Source: Ascochyta rabiei (Eukaryota > Ascomycota > Dothideomycetes > Pleosporales > Didymellaceae). Taken from it: a stretch of 64,000 bases of DNA. This document shows positions 45,265 through 58,525 of the stretch, in pieces. A program made the translations under genes and the position numbers. Numbering within the stretch: position 1 is the first letter of the stretch; each line of letters begins with the position of its first letter. The stretch covers positions 1-64,000 of the forward strand of contig NC_082406.1 of NCBI RefSeq assembly GCF_004011695.2, written 5' to 3'. The notes under the pieces are model-generated. The model saw only the letters and a list, made by a program, of their open reading frames with translations, did not search any database and was not told the origin of the DNA.

Positions 45265-45670
45265 TTTCTAGATATCCTAAAAAAGTAGACATCTAGAAAT
45301 TTCTAGACAACCTAAAGAAGTATATATCTAGAAATTTCTAGATAACCTAAAAAAGCAGACATCTAGAAGTTCCCAGATAACCTAAAGGAAAAGATATCTA
45401 GAAATTTCTAGATATCCTAAAAAAAAAAGATATCTAGAAGTTTCTAGATAACCTAAAGAAGAAGATATCTAGAAATTTCTAGATATTCTAAAAAAGTAGA
45501 TATCTAGAAATTTCTAGATAACCTAAAGGAGAAGATATCTAGAAATTTCTAGATATCCTAAAAAAGAAAAAAGACATCTAGAAATTTTCTAGATACGTTA
45601 CAATAGGCTAGAAATAGCAAGAAGAAAAGAAAAAACAAAAAAGTTTCTAGATATCCTAAATTTCTAGATA
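45265..45670 (+). repeat. Tandem repeat carrying the palindrome CTAGAAATTTCTAG
   Basis: About ten units of roughly 36-40 bp. Most contain the perfect palindrome TATCTAGAAATTTCTAGATA, or one-base variants of it, separated by (A/T)CCTAAAAAAG-like spacers. It marks the right edge of the CA/TG-poor island. Confidence 0.88.
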
Positions 45671-45689
45671 TCCTGCTGGATAAGCTGTT

Positions 45690-48600
45690 AGGTTTAATCC
45701 TACTAGCCTTAACTTAGTTTAATTTCATCCTTACATATTAACTGGGGACTACTAATTTTACAGATAGACCCTTAAGGCGACCAGACTATAGAGCAGAGAT
45801 AGAGAAACCTTTGTTAAAGTACAACAAAGCCTTTGTTCAGCCTCTTTAAGACTTACTTGCCTCTTAAGGAAAGAACAATTTCCTAGTGTTAGCTATTACA
45901 ATACAGGCATCCTAAAGGTCTAAAGAATAATTAGAAGTTGTTAAAGCCCTCTAGAATTTCTAAGTAAAGGAAAGTATTATAACTAGGGACCTATATAACT
46001 ATAAGGAAGAGTCTATAATTAAGCTAGACTTAGAGGCAACCTCTAATAGATACAATAGCAAAACAGACCAGAATAGGCTAGAACAGCCTATTGCAGGCAA
46101 CAAGAGGTTAAAGCACTTAACTACTCCTAAGGAAAAGTCTAAGGCTCTCTAAGAATGCTATAACAATCTACTTAGAGGTTATTTTAGAGGTAAGAAGAAA
46201 ATAGAAAAGCTACAACGCCACTATAAGTAGAAAGGAATAAGAAAAGATGTAAGAGACTACTATAAGGACTGCCTAGTGTGTAAGAAGTTAATACTAGCGC
46301 GTTATAAGCTATATAGTCTCCTAGCACCCTTATCTCCTCTAAACACAGCCTAGGAAGAGGTTACTATACATTTTATTATCGAATTCCCTCTAAGTTGCTT
46401 AAGCTACTAGGTATACAACACTATTTTAGTTATAGTCTATAGACTTACTAAAATAGCTTACTACATCCTAGCTAGAGCTGAATAGGACGGCACGGACCTA
46501 GCTTAATCCTAGATAAGAGAAGTGATACGCCTACATAGTGTCCTAAAGAGGATAATCTTAGATAGGGGCCTACTTATAGCAGCTAAATACTAGGATACTT
46601 TCTAACACTACTTAAACGCGAGGAGGGTATTAACTTCTGCTTATTATCTACAGACAGATAGGTAGACTAAAAGACAGAATTAGACACTTAAACAGTACCT
46701 ATAGTGCTATTATTGCCTAGAATAAGACAATTAGAGCCTATAGATATTAGTTGCAGAGTTTGTATACAATAATAGTATATATATAACTATAGGCACTACG
46801 CTGTTTAGAGTATACCACAGCATAGATCCTATTAGTCCTAACTAGCCTAGTATGCCTTATGGCGTTAGGAAGTCACCTCTAGAGGCACAAGTAGCCAGCA
46901 AGGTCATTACTTTGCAACAAAAATGTAAGAAGAAAATTATTACTGTAAATAAATACTAGAAATTATATACAGATAAGAAACGCTTAGCACATATGTTTAA
47001 AATAGGTAATTAAGTAATAGTGTTAAGTTAGCAAATTAGGTTAACAAGGCCTAAGAAAAAGCTTAACTAGAAATACCTAGGTCTAGGTTGCAAAGTAGAC
47101 TAGTATAGTCTAACAGCATTTAAAGTTAACCTTCTAGGCTTATAGAGCGTATATCTAGTCTTCTATACGTTATTACTAGAGCCTTATAATCTATAGGGCC
47201 TTATTCTACACCTAGAGGTCCTAATTGTGGATACACTGCGCGAACACAGTAATAATGTCTACAAAGTAGACACTATACTAGATAGGCGCAAAGGAGAACA
47301 CAATTAGTAGGAATATCTAGTTAGATAGACCAGCTATGGAGAAGAAGAGAACTCCTAGGAGCCTAGTTAAAATATTTCTAGTAACGTCCTCTAATAATTT
47401 TGGAAATCTAAGGGTATTATGCTAAAAGGGAATCTAAAAGAAAAGACCTATAGGGGTTAAGTTTAACCCCTAAAGAAGAAGGGGAAGGAGCAAAGGTAAT
47501 AAGAGTATCCTAAGAAGACAACGTACCTTTACTAGTTTTCCTATAGGGTTTTTAGGGTGTTTAACAGCGTTATACTCTAGGATTAACTTAGCTAAGCTTA
47601 TAAGCATCTCTTAGGATCTATTATTGCCTATTATAGACTATTAGAGCCTATTACAAATTATAAACAGCTTAACCTAAGGGCATGAAACTTATTATATTAC
47701 AGGAAGGAAACACAGGACATAAAAGCAAGTACTCTATTAAATTAAGCCTAAGGCTTAGGTATATCTAGGATTTCTAAGAGAAATCTAACTATAGAATTGT
47801 TTAGGGTTATGTTATTGTATAAGCTATAATAGCCTATTAGGGCCTATTATAACGTGTTCTTACTACCTTTAAGTGCTGTTATAGCAGTCTAGATTCTTCT
47901 AGAGCGCCTTTATCTTCTTGGTCACAGCACCCTTCTTTAAGCTAGTGGCAGAATCCTTCTCTACCTCTAGAATAGCTATCTCCGTAACTATAGCCTCCCC
48001 CTTTTTCTTGTAATTAGAAACAGGGTTAGTAATATAATTATAAACCTTAACTTATAATAAGTTAGTATAGCCTATTTAGGAATAGAATTAGTATACATAC
48101 CTACTTATAAGGGGAATTAGTCTCCTTAGTAACCCTGTCAGCTACAGCAACCTTAAGACTGCGCTTGCTGGCCTTAGTATAGGCTAAGACTAACTTCTTA
48201 GTGCGCTGGCGCTAGTTAGGGCAGAAATTAGAGCAAGGGTCCTTATCCTCTGCAATAGCACTACTATGTAGGTAGAGGTAAGAAGCGTAAGGAATGTACG
48301 TGCTACTAAACGTGTTAGAATAACTTATAATAGACTAAAACTACTTAAAAAGACAACTTACTAGCTGTAATCCTTAGAAATAGGCTAACAGAGCTCTATA
48401 AGCTTAAATTTAGCTAACGTCTTCTCTAACACAGTTAGCAGGCGCCACTAGTGCTTACTATTAACTATGTCCTAGTCTAAATCCTAGATGCTAAACTCTA
48501 ACTCCTAGAGAATTTTTTAAATCTTAGGCAGCTCTATATTATTCTTAGGGTAGAGCTGCTAAGAGTTGGTATAACCTATAATAGGTAATAATTACATAGA

Positions 48601-49561
48601 AGGGGGATATATACTGTAATACACTCCTAGTTAGCAGAGAAGTACTAGAAACAGCGCATAACCTAGTTAGACTTGCCTAATTCTATCTCTATAACCTAGG
48701 CAGAGTATATAGCAGTATTAGTAGGCGTAACCTAGACATAAACGTAACTAACCTAGCTGTAATGCTTATGCTAGCCTACAGTAAAGCTACAGACGCACTA
48801 AACGCACACCTAGAACAACTACACGCTATTATAGGCGAAATTGTTGCTAACTACGTTTAGATCTATAGTGTGGAGGCAAGGTAGTAGGCTTAGTGTTAAA
48901 GATTGTGCTTATAAAGTTGTTAGAGCCTAGAGGATCTAGTTAGCTGCCTGTAGAGTTATAACGACCTATAATAACCTATAAGAGGTTATCCTAGTTTAGC
49001 AAAGGAAATTCTGCCCTTACTAAAGAAGAGCACTAACTTACTAAAAAGTAGAGTAGAGTGTAGATGTAATAGTCTAAAATAGGTAGTAACGTTAAGTATA
49101 CCTAGGCAGGAAGCTAGCAGCATATAGACCTACTTATTTTCTAAGTACCTGTAAAAATTTAAGGTAAAGGTAGAGGTAAGAGTAAAGGTAAAGATAGGGG
49201 TAAACGCAACCACTAGCAGGTTTAAGAAAATCCCCTCTGTTACTAGATAACCCCTCCCTAGTGCTTAGGGCGCCTTGTAGCCCACAGTGGCCTATTATTA
49301 CTAGCCTAGGTTTAGGTAACTACAATACTAATTGCTTAGGACAAACAATCCTAGAAGGGGGATATTGTTAGGTCCCTAGTCCCTAAGTGCTCCGCACTAA
49401 GACTAAAGGCCTAGTAAATAGAGCAGGGGTGGCGTATCTATATAACCTGGCCAGATCGCTCTAATTACTTAGGAGCAATTCGTCTATCTATAACCTGCAA
49501 TTACACTCTCTACCTTCAAGTGCTTAATAACGTGCCACCCCTCCCGAAAGGGATCCTAACA
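45690..49561 (+). mobile_element. Decayed Ty3/gypsy chromovirus relic, + strand
   Basis: Between about 46,130 and 47,390 a plus-strand frame with many stops reads as a Ty3/gypsy integrase. It has the CLVCKK zinc pair (about 46,270), an SAYYLQTDR*TKRQN segment (canonical SAYHPQTDGQTE; about 46,640) and a C-terminal chromodomain (EYLVR*TSYGEEENS*EP, about 47,310-47,365). The stops stand where Gln or Trp is expected. A purine tract (CTAGAAGGGGGATAT) ends at 49,365 just before a probable 3' LTR. No gag or reverse transcriptase, and no matching 5' LTR, could be recognised. The left limit is approximate. Confidence 0.75.
49366..49561 (+). repeat. Probable 3' LTR (196 bp, TGTTAG...CTAACA)
   Basis: It begins TGTTAGGTCCC directly after a polypurine tract and ends GGATCCTAACA, giving 6-bp terminal inverted repeats typical of LTRs. 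No second copy was found in the window, so the assignment rests on the ends and the upstream tract. Confidence 0.6.
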
Positions 49562-49689
49562 ACAACCACAACCACGTTGTTACTAGAACCCCTAGCTGGG
49601 GCTTTAGTAGCTCCTTTTACTACTGCTTCTGCTACTACTATAGCTACTGCTGTTGCTACCACCTATACTACGAGTCCTACGGTGGCAAA

Positions 49690-50455
49690 AGGGTAGAGGT
49701 TAGGTAGGGGTAGGGTACATCACGTGATGTACCCCTACCCTACCCTACCCCTACCCACGCTAATTCTACGCCAAGAGGGTAGGGGTAGGGTAGGGTCCAC
49801 ATGGGGTACGGGTAGGGGTAGGGTAGGGTCCACATGGGGTATGGGTAGGGGTTGGGTAGGGGTTGGGTAGGGTAGGTGTCAGCGTCCAACTCTTCTACCA
49901 AAGCAGTTATTGCAAAACCTTGTACTACAAAAATGTAGAGCAATGCAAGCGCTTTCAAACGGTCCATATACTGTGAGATTCCAATAAAACCCGGTAGAGT
50001 TACAGCAGTTATTAGGTAAATCCTAGGTTGTTACAACATAGGCCTACGTAACAACTGCTCTAGCTCTACCAGTTTTGATTGGACTCTCACGGTATATAGA
50101 CTGTCTGAAAGCGCTTGTTTTGCTCTACATTCCTGTAGTACAAAGTTTTGCAATAACTGCTTTGGTTAAAGAGTTACACGCCGACACCTACGGGCCCTAC
50201 TTAGGCCTACCTCTTCCCTACAGACCCTACCCCAAACCCTACCCTACCCTACCCCTACCCCTGGTCCGTGCAGACCGTACCCTACCCGTACCCCACGCTA
50301 GAGGTACACCTACCCTACCTCTACCTAACGTCTATGCAGACCCTACCCTACCCCTACCCTATGTGGACCCTACCCCTACCCTACCCCTACCCAACGTCCG
50401 TGCAGACCGTACCTAACCCCTACCCAACCCCAGGGTACCCCCTACCCTTTTGCCA
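49690..50455. repeat. Long palindrome with telomere-like arms, centre about 50,032
   Basis: Sequence to the left and right of 50,032 is an imperfect inverted repeat with essentially no spacer (CCTAGGTTGT, T, ACAACATAGG at the centre). The arms extend about 300-420 bp. The inner arm encodes related frames on opposite strands (KALALLYIFVVQGFAITALV and KALVLLYIPVVQSFAITALV). The outer parts are GGTAGGGGTAGGG / CCCTACCCCTACC minisatellites with TCCACATGGGGTA interruptions. The small frames of 75, 113 and 91 codons are consequences of the repeat, not convincing genes. Confidence 0.85.
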
Positions 50456-51664
50456 GCGTAACTACGACGCTACTGCCACTACCTATTACACTACTACTGC
50501 CTACTTCTACGCTGCCTATTTTTATACTAGGCTCTCTAACTAAAGGCCTACATAAGACAATTCCCTACGTATACTGTGTTAACGCGCTGCTAGTAAGCAG
50601 CTTAGTTACTCTATGCTGTGACAACGCTACTACTAGGCACTTATGCTGGGCCCTATAAGCAGACTTAATTAGAGCTTAAAAGTACTGTGCTAACAGCTCT
50701 TTTTAAGCCCTAACGTCCTTAAGCCACAAGGCCTAGAGCTAGTAGAAAAGCTTTTTTGCCTTAGGTAGAGCAACAACTTTATTAAGTATCCCTAGTTTGT
50801 TAGTGGTAAGTAACTTACAAGCGTCTAGTAGGGTAGCAATCTGTATACCTTTATCTAGGTGTTAAAGAAGTAACTTACTAATAGGTTAGCTTTTAGTATA
50901 AATAGTAGTAGGTCTCTTTAATCCTACAGGAGAGTGTTATTCTCTATATCTATTGCAAATCCCAATTTTTTTAAAGCCCTTAAACGTTAGGCGTACGCTT
51001 AAAGGACCTGCTACTTTTAGTATTTACTACTCGCCTGTTTAGAGAAGGGGTTGTCCACGCTAGGCTTTATGTTTAAGAGCGTATCTTTCCTTTCTAACGT
51101 ACTCTTTTCTTTAACTAACCTACCTCTCTTTAAATCAATATTATATAGGTTTAATTAAAAAAATTAGGCTTATAAGTCTGCCTAGGAAGCTCTTCTACAA
51201 GCTCGTTAGCTAGTATCTTACTTGCTTTAAGGTAGGTTATCTAGAGATTTCCCTTAGCGTACTTTTGTTCTAACTATATATTTTATATATCTATAGGGCG
51301 CAGTAAGCTACTTACTCTCTTAAACTACTAAGCAGTTATTTTGTTTGTTATTGCAGAAAATCTCTTATAGCAGCCCTAAGTCCAGCTAAAATTCACCTAA
51401 GACTTGATTTAGATTAACGCATTATTAGAATACATGCTCTAAAGCTAGTATTTTAACTTTAGTGGTAGAAGTAGCTATATTGAACAACTGTGTAGCTTTC
51501 TATATAAGTAGACTTTTAAAGACATTTTTAAAATATCCCTTAGAAGACTAACAAGCTTCTTTATAATTAGTAAATATTGCGTTACTATATATAAGCAGAT
51601 CGCAACCTTTATTAGCTCTGTATTATATATCTTAATGATAAGTTTAGTATAGGTATACTAGAAC
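50456..51664. other. Decayed sequence, no gene recognised
   Basis: It is AT-rich with many TAG/TAA words. A minus-strand reading near 50,700-51,060 keeps partial open stretches (ATLLDACKLLTTNKLGILN), possibly a transposase relic, but I cannot assign it. Confidence 0.4.
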
Positions 51665-51669
51665 CTAAG

Positions 51670-51965
51670 TGTAACAACGCAGGATAATAGAAGTCTCCGA
51701 AAGGGGTGGGTATCCGCTACGAGGTGTATGGAAGCACTAGGATAGTTTACACAGAGAATTGTTCTATTCCTATAGGTCTTGTACGAAAGAATACTCAAAA
51801 ACTAGCTCTCTATGCCTGTTAGCCTTGTGCCTTTTATACCTCATAAGAGTTAGGAAGAATTGGAGTGCTGGCCTAGGGTGTGGGGTGGACACGGATGTAA
51901 CGGCACTAAGTTAGTAATAAGTTAGAGAGGAATTAGATAAGGCTTTAGGTGACTAGTGCGTTACA
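51670..51965 (-). repeat. LTR (3' LTR of the minus-strand element), 296 bp
   Basis: It begins TGTAACAACG and ends GTGCGTTACA, giving terminal inverted repeats TGTAAC/GTTACA. It aligns throughout with 58,526-58,820. Most differences are CG to TA or TG to TA. Confidence 0.93.
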
Positions 51966-52599
51966 CTACCCCCCCTCTTATATAGGCAGATTGTCCTAAT
52001 ACGCGTAAAAAATCCATATTATTGTCCTCTAGCAGAATTGTACCTATTTAGTGTTGTTTCAGGGTGTTATTAGCTTGCTGTTGTGTTGTTTTAATTTTGT
52101 GTTGTTATGTTTATCTAAGGTGAAGACAACTCTTTCTTGCCTGCGATATTGTTACCTAATTTTAAGGTAAAAACAAGCTAATTCCTTTGTTATTTAGTAT
52201 GCTATCTGTTTGTTGTTGTTGTTATAGTCTGGGCGCGTTGCGTGTGTATATAAACAGTTAATTCCTATACCTTTCCTTACTTTAATAGACACTATTTCTT
52301 ACTATAAGCATACCTGCTACGCTGCCTTACATTCTTGCTAACAATTATAGGTTTGTTATTTAGTTACTATGCTAATACTAGTCCTGCCTAGAGCTCTTAA
52401 AAAGAGGCCTACAGGGTTATCTGTATTTGTTTAGTTCGCGCCTTTGCAAGGGGGAGGGAGGTTAATCACAGCTTGCTTAAGGCGTTGTTATCTAAGTATG
52501 CTTATGGCACACTTAAAAATAAGAAGTGTTGCCTAGTAAGTATAATCTTTTCCTGTTCCTACCTGATACTAACAGTTTCTAGGTTCTAGTTTACGCTGG

Positions 52600-53070
52600 T
52601 CTAGGGTACGCGACTTTTTTAGGCAACCTTGCCGCATAGAGGCGTAAGGTAAGGGAGGAAGGGGAGGATACAGAGTTAGTAGAGAAGGTAGCAGAGTTAA
52701 GGCGGGATGCCTAGTGTGTTATTACAGAGTTAGCAAAGGATCTAGCAAGTGTAGTGTAGGTAGCGACTACCTAGCTTAAAGGAGTCTCTGCTGCTAATGT
52801 AATGCTACACTAGTACAGTAGTACTATGTTAGCCTAACTAAGGGAGGGGTGTTAGAGAGGAGGAGGATGGCGGAGTTGGTGGAGAATGTGGAGGTGTTAA
52901 CTAGGGAGGTGGTTAAGGTGCAACAAGAGATTGTCTGTTAAGGCACTAGAGTTAGAAAGGTGTCAGCAACACCAGCAACTGCTCTACCTCCTAAAAAGAA
53001 GGGTAGTGCTAATAAGCTAGATATACTAGCTAACAGTAACTTTGTTATAAGTAATATTAAGGGACTGTAA
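52600..53070 (+). pseudogene. Antisense coiled-coil-like frame remnant inside the chromovirus
   Basis: On the + strand, opposite to pol, a broken frame reads as Glu/Val/Leu-rich coiled-coil-like sequence (LVEKVAELRRDA; LAELVENVEVLTREVVKVQQ). It ends in a basic PPKKKGSANKLDILANS tail near 53,030. It sits between the end of pol and the 3' LTR. It could be an accessory or captured gene, or chance. Several stops interrupt it. Confidence 0.35.
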
Positions 53071-56000
53071 GAGGGTTTCCTTATTTGTATAGTAAGGAGG
53101 GTTCTTTCTTTTATTTTCTTGTCTTTCTAATGTACAACGCGGTTAGAGGCGTTTCAGCTTTAATAGATTTTCTTTGTCCTTTTCTAAAACAAGATGTTTT
53201 AATGCTCCTAAATCTCCTAGCTTTCTTCCCACGCTTTAATCTACTTAGTTAGTGCCTTTAGAGGCCTAGGTTAATTAGGGTACTTGTTGTGGTACGACCT
53301 TAGCTTATGTAGAGCTCCTGTAAAGTTCTCTGCGGGATACCAGGTTAGGTCTGGGTTGTAGCTAACCTAGCTTACGCGGTACTTGAGCTTTCAGCAGATA
53401 ATCTTACTAGCTAAAATTTCTTAAACTTCCTATTCTTCTACGCCTAGGATAGGGATACCTGCTAGTTTTAGGGCTTCTTATCTAGGTAAGGTGTTATTAG
53501 GATCCTTACATAAGACGTTTAGTGCAAACACATTATATATTTTTAAGCCTAGTAGAAGTTTTAAGCAATATAAGTAACCTACCTGCTCTAGGACTTTAAA
53601 GGGACCCTCCTACTTGTCAGATAGCTTCTGGCTTAGTTACTCTATTTTTAAGTTCTAGGTAGAGAGATACACCTTGTTACTAACAGTCTAGTTTATAGGG
53701 TAATAGTGGCTATTAACTACAGAGCGCATACAGTCTTAAGCGTTCTCTATGTTTTCTTTAGCTATCTTCTAGGCGTTATGCATGCAGGTAGCTAATACTA
53801 AGGCATTCTTGTAATTAAGTTTCTTAACTACGTTTGTACCTAAATTAGCCCTGTTCTAATCCTAACTCTGTTTAGGCTTACTACCATAGATAGCTTAGTA
53901 AGGTGATATTCTAATTAAGGAATATAGCAGAGTAAAATGGGCACAATTAATAATTAGGATGAGTTTAGACTAGTTATCTTAGTAGTGTAAGATATACAGG
54001 CAAAGTTGCTAGTCTATATACTTATTTATAATTTCTGTTTAGCTGTTAGTTTCCTTATAATAGGCTGTAGATAGTTTAACCTTTACGCCTATAATCTAGC
54101 AGAATTCTAACTAGAAGGTTAACACAAATTGTGGTCCTTAGTTGCTTATAATAGTTTTAGGGGTGTGTCTAAATTAATATACCTATTATATAAACAAGTT
54201 TACTATCCTATGTGCTGTAATTGTTTTATAGCACAGGATTGTTATAGCTTAGTTAGTTAAGTAATTAATAATAACTATAATCTGGTTATAGCCTAATTTG
54301 TCCTTAAGGAAGTCTTTAAAGTTAATACACAGATGTTGCATTAGTTTGTTAGGTATTAGTAAGGGGTGTAAGTATCTGTGGAGTTAGGTCTGTTTTAGGT
54401 AACCTTAACGACAAGGGATACAATTCCGGACATATTGTTCACAAGTAGAACTTATGCCCTTCTAGTAGTACTGTTGTAACAGTAGCTGATAAGTCTTCTT
54501 AGCACTAGGATAAGCTGTTAATGGCTAGTTATAGGCCTTGGTAATTAGGTAGCTACATAAGGTAGAGTTGGCTGGTACATATAATTAATCCTAATAGAGT
54601 AGGAGTCTGTTATAGATCTAATATAGCGATGCTAGAGACAAGCGTTCTTACTTAAAGGACTTCCGATTTTCTTTAATAAGGGCTTAGATTAATTTAAGCG
54701 AATCTAGGTCTATAACAGGTTATATTGATTAGATAGTAGATACAGCTAGGTTAGTTTTAGCTAGGTATTTCTAAGCTAAATTAGAATTAATCTGTTGGTG
54801 TAACTGCTGTGGACCTAACAGTACTTAGGATTAGTTATCTTTCTAGGCAGATTTAAGGTTTACTAGATCTTGTTCTTGTTGACTAAGGATATCAGCATGC
54901 TTGTTGTTCTTTTCTAGGGTATATTTAATACGGAAGTTAAACAGAGTAAGAGCTTCTGCCTATTGTGCTTGTTAAGCGTTTAGAACTTTAGTGGTTATGA
55001 AATATTCTAAGGACTGATGGTTAGAGTAGACACAGATCTGTTTTGTAGCAGAGGTAGGTTTAGATCTCTACTTATAGAATGCTTATAAAATAGCAAATAG
55101 TTCCTTATTATGTATCTCCTAGTTAAGCTTAGCACTAGAGAGTACTTAGCTATAGAAAGCAACTAGGTAAAATTTATTATTTAGGTGTTTTTAGGATATA
55201 ACTCCCGCAATAACTCTATTAGATGTATTAGTTTTAATCTTTGTATTATACTTAGGGTTAAAGTAGCAGAGAGTAGGTATAGATAATAGTGCCTCTTTTA
55301 AGCTTTTAAAACTAGATTGGCATTAAGCAGTCTATTTAAACAGGTTTACTGGGCTTTGTAAGGCTATAAGGGGCTTAGCTACACGTAAGAATTTGGGTAC
55401 AAATTGTCAATAGAACCTAGTAAAGCCTAAGAACAACTTTACACCAGTAACAGTAGTAGGAGGGGTCTAATTCCTTAGGGCTTGCACTTTCTCAGAGTCT
55501 GCTTTAATTCCCTTGTTAGTTAGGATATATCCTAGGTATTTAGTACAAGTAATGTAGAACTTGCTTTTCTTAATGTCTACTTATAGTCTAGCCGATTAGA
55601 GACGTTCTAATACTAGTTTAACGTGGCGCTTATGTGCGGCTAGGTCTTTAGAGTAGATAAGGATGTTATCTAGGTATGTAATATAGAAGTTGTTAAGGTA
55701 TTTAATAAGAACGTTATTTATGTATTGTTGGTATGTAGCTAGTCTATTATATAATCTGAATAGTAGAACCTTACACTTGTAACTGCTGTAATAGGTATAA
55801 AACGTGGTATACTTCTCTAACGCGGGGTCTATACAGATTCTGTTAAAGGCGTTCTAGATATTAAACTTAGTAAAGATCTTAGCTTTTAAGGGTTAGGTAA
55901 GTAGCTTATCTATGCGTGGTATTAGATAGAAGTCTTTCCTAGTAAGAGCGTTAAGTTTGCGATAGTTAACGTAAATGCGCAGGCTCCTATTTAGTTTGCA

Positions 56001-58525
56001 AACACAAAGTATTAGCAACACAAAAGGGTTCTAACTGTGTTTAATCTAACTGTGTTTAAGTTAATCTTGTATAAACTTCTTAGTAGCCTTAAGTTCTTTA
56101 AGATTCTGCTTATACAGGGGCAAGTAAGAATTTAGTAATTGTTCTTCTAAGATAATTTTATAGTCGTAAGGGCAGTGTTCTAGAAGGGTTTTAGACTCTG
56201 TTTTGCTGAACACATTAGCATATTAGGCATATTTCTCTAGTAATTGCTCTCTTAGGAGGTAGGCGTTTTCCAGATCGTCTAGGTTAAGATAATTATTAAT
56301 AAGGTAGTTAATCTTATATAGACTAGTAGTAAAGAATTTATTTTGTAGTTTTTTTATAGAAAAGTAAAAGGTGTTTGTAGAAATTATAAAAATATATGCA
56401 GCTTAGGTTAGAAGCAAGTTAGCAGCCTTTTAGGTCTGGGCTAATGCTAAGGTTTAAGATTTTAGTAATTGTAAATTTCCTCTAATCTAATAGATGGAAT
56501 GGTTTAGGCTTTAGCTCTAAGAATATTCCTCTGTATTCTATAAGTAATCCCTACGTTGTATGTCCTGTAAGACGTAGGCTTAAGGTGCAGGGTAGTTAAG
56601 GGTTATTAATAATAGGGGGGCAGGGTTATATAACTAAGGAGACTTTACTGGCTATATAAGCTAAGTCTGTTCTGTATTAAGCTAGAGCTTAAAACGTTTT
56701 AACTATTTAATACCAATAATATAATCCTAAGATCTTAGGTTAATAATTATATAGGGGCAGTTACGTATCTTACGACTATTAATTATTAGGTGCAACTATA
56801 TGTACTAGTTCACTAGGGTTGTAATTTAGTCTTAGAATCCTTTAACAGTAATCTTAAAGGGTAGCTTTTAGATAGGAGTTCTAAGCGCTAAAGAGACTAA
56901 AGAAGCATTTTTAGAGTCTAGGAATAAAAATCCTTAGGCACTAGTGTTAACTAAGGAGTTAAGTTGTACGCCTAGCCCTTAGTTTAATAGAATAGAAGGA
57001 ACAAGAAAATAGGGTCTACTAAACAAATAAGCTAAAGAGAGGTTAGATAGGTTATATCGATTTAGGCCTAGGTAAGGTGTTCCTTCTAGGCAGAACTGTT
57101 TCCCTTAGGTATTAGGTCCTCTTTAAAGTCTTCTTTAGTATTAACGTAATCTTCAGTATCTACTTAGATTTCTTAAATTTAAGGACTAGTGCAATCTTTT
57201 GCAAAATAACCTGCCTTGCCACAGTTGTAACAGTTACCTAGAGTTAGCTCTCTTACGGGTGTGGCTTAGGGGGTAGTCCTAGGTAGGGGTGGAGTGGATG
57301 TTAAAGGCTTCTACACGCCAGGGGTAGGTTAGGTTAGAAGTAGGTTATTAGAATAAGGCTGAACATTAACTGTTTAGGGTTAGGTCTAAGTTAGGATAGT
57401 ATTAGGTGGGGCATAGACAGGGTTCTGTTTTCTTTCTATATTATACGCTGTTAAGTGCTCTACTATAAGTTTAAAAAGTTATTCTAGTATCTCTTAAATC
57501 CTAGATTTAGACTTTAGAGGGCTGGAGTAATCTTTGTCTACATGTAGTGAAACTATTCCAACTTAGGTACTTGTCTCTAGATAGCAGAATTTAGGAATTG
57601 TGCTTTGAAAGTTGGAAATGTATTATCCTTTCCTATTTGTAGGCAGTTAAATACAGCCTAACTCGTAGCTTTCTTATTTCTAGTAATAAAATAAGAGTAG
57701 AGAAGCGTAATTATTTCCTTAGCGTTCTAAAAACAATCTAAGTTATAAGACAAGTATTAGGGATTAAGGTATTCCTTAGCGAGCCTAGAATTGTATCCCT
57801 ATACTAGAGCTATGCAGGCTCTCTCTATAGGATAGTAATCTAAATTAATATTAAGTTAGTTACGAATTAAGGCTTGCCACTGTTTAAAGGTAGGTTCTTT
57901 ACTATTACTTAATTTGTTAATAGTTAGAGTTTGTTTACTAAGCCTAGGGGTATAAACAGGGCTTAGAGAACTAAATCTCTAAGTTAGTATGGGAGACTTA
58001 GTGGTAGGCACAGGATCATCTTTGTGTAGAGAGGTTTGTGCTTAAAGCCTAGCTATTTTAGACTGTAGTTAGTCTATCTCCGTACGCAGATTGTCCTAAT
58101 CTAAGTCCTTATCTGATTTGCTTTTAGTAAGTGGTTTATTAGCTAATCCTTTAGAAGGCACAGTTGCCTAAATCCTAGTAGATCTTCTAATAGGTTCCTT
58201 TAAACTAGGGTTAGTGGTGCCTAACATTAGTTGTGATCCAATTTAGGTAGGTTCTTAATAATTTCTGAGTGTTTATCTTGGTGCAATCTAACGCAGCTTT
58301 TTTAAAGGTAATCCTAGATTAGTAAGTTGTAGGAAATTCCAAACCTAAAGGCTTTAGTTGCTAGGAGGTCTCTAGAATCCTAACTGTTGTATTAAATAAT
58401 AATTAGGACCTAGTCTTAGTTTATAACTGTGAGGGATCTAAATCTAGGGGTACTTAAAATAATTAAACAAATTTTGTAATATTATTTAGAGGCTATTACT
58501 GGCTAGGACGAGTTTTTAAGTATAA

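Noticed and set aside
45265..45670. CRISPR-like array
   Set aside because: The repeats are palindromic with near-identical spacers in a eukaryotic subtelomere, so they are a tandem satellite.
49740..50543. Frames of 75, 113 and 91 codons rich in Pro/Tyr/Leu repeats
   Set aside because: They are inverted copies of one another produced by the palindrome and the CCCTACC minisatellite.
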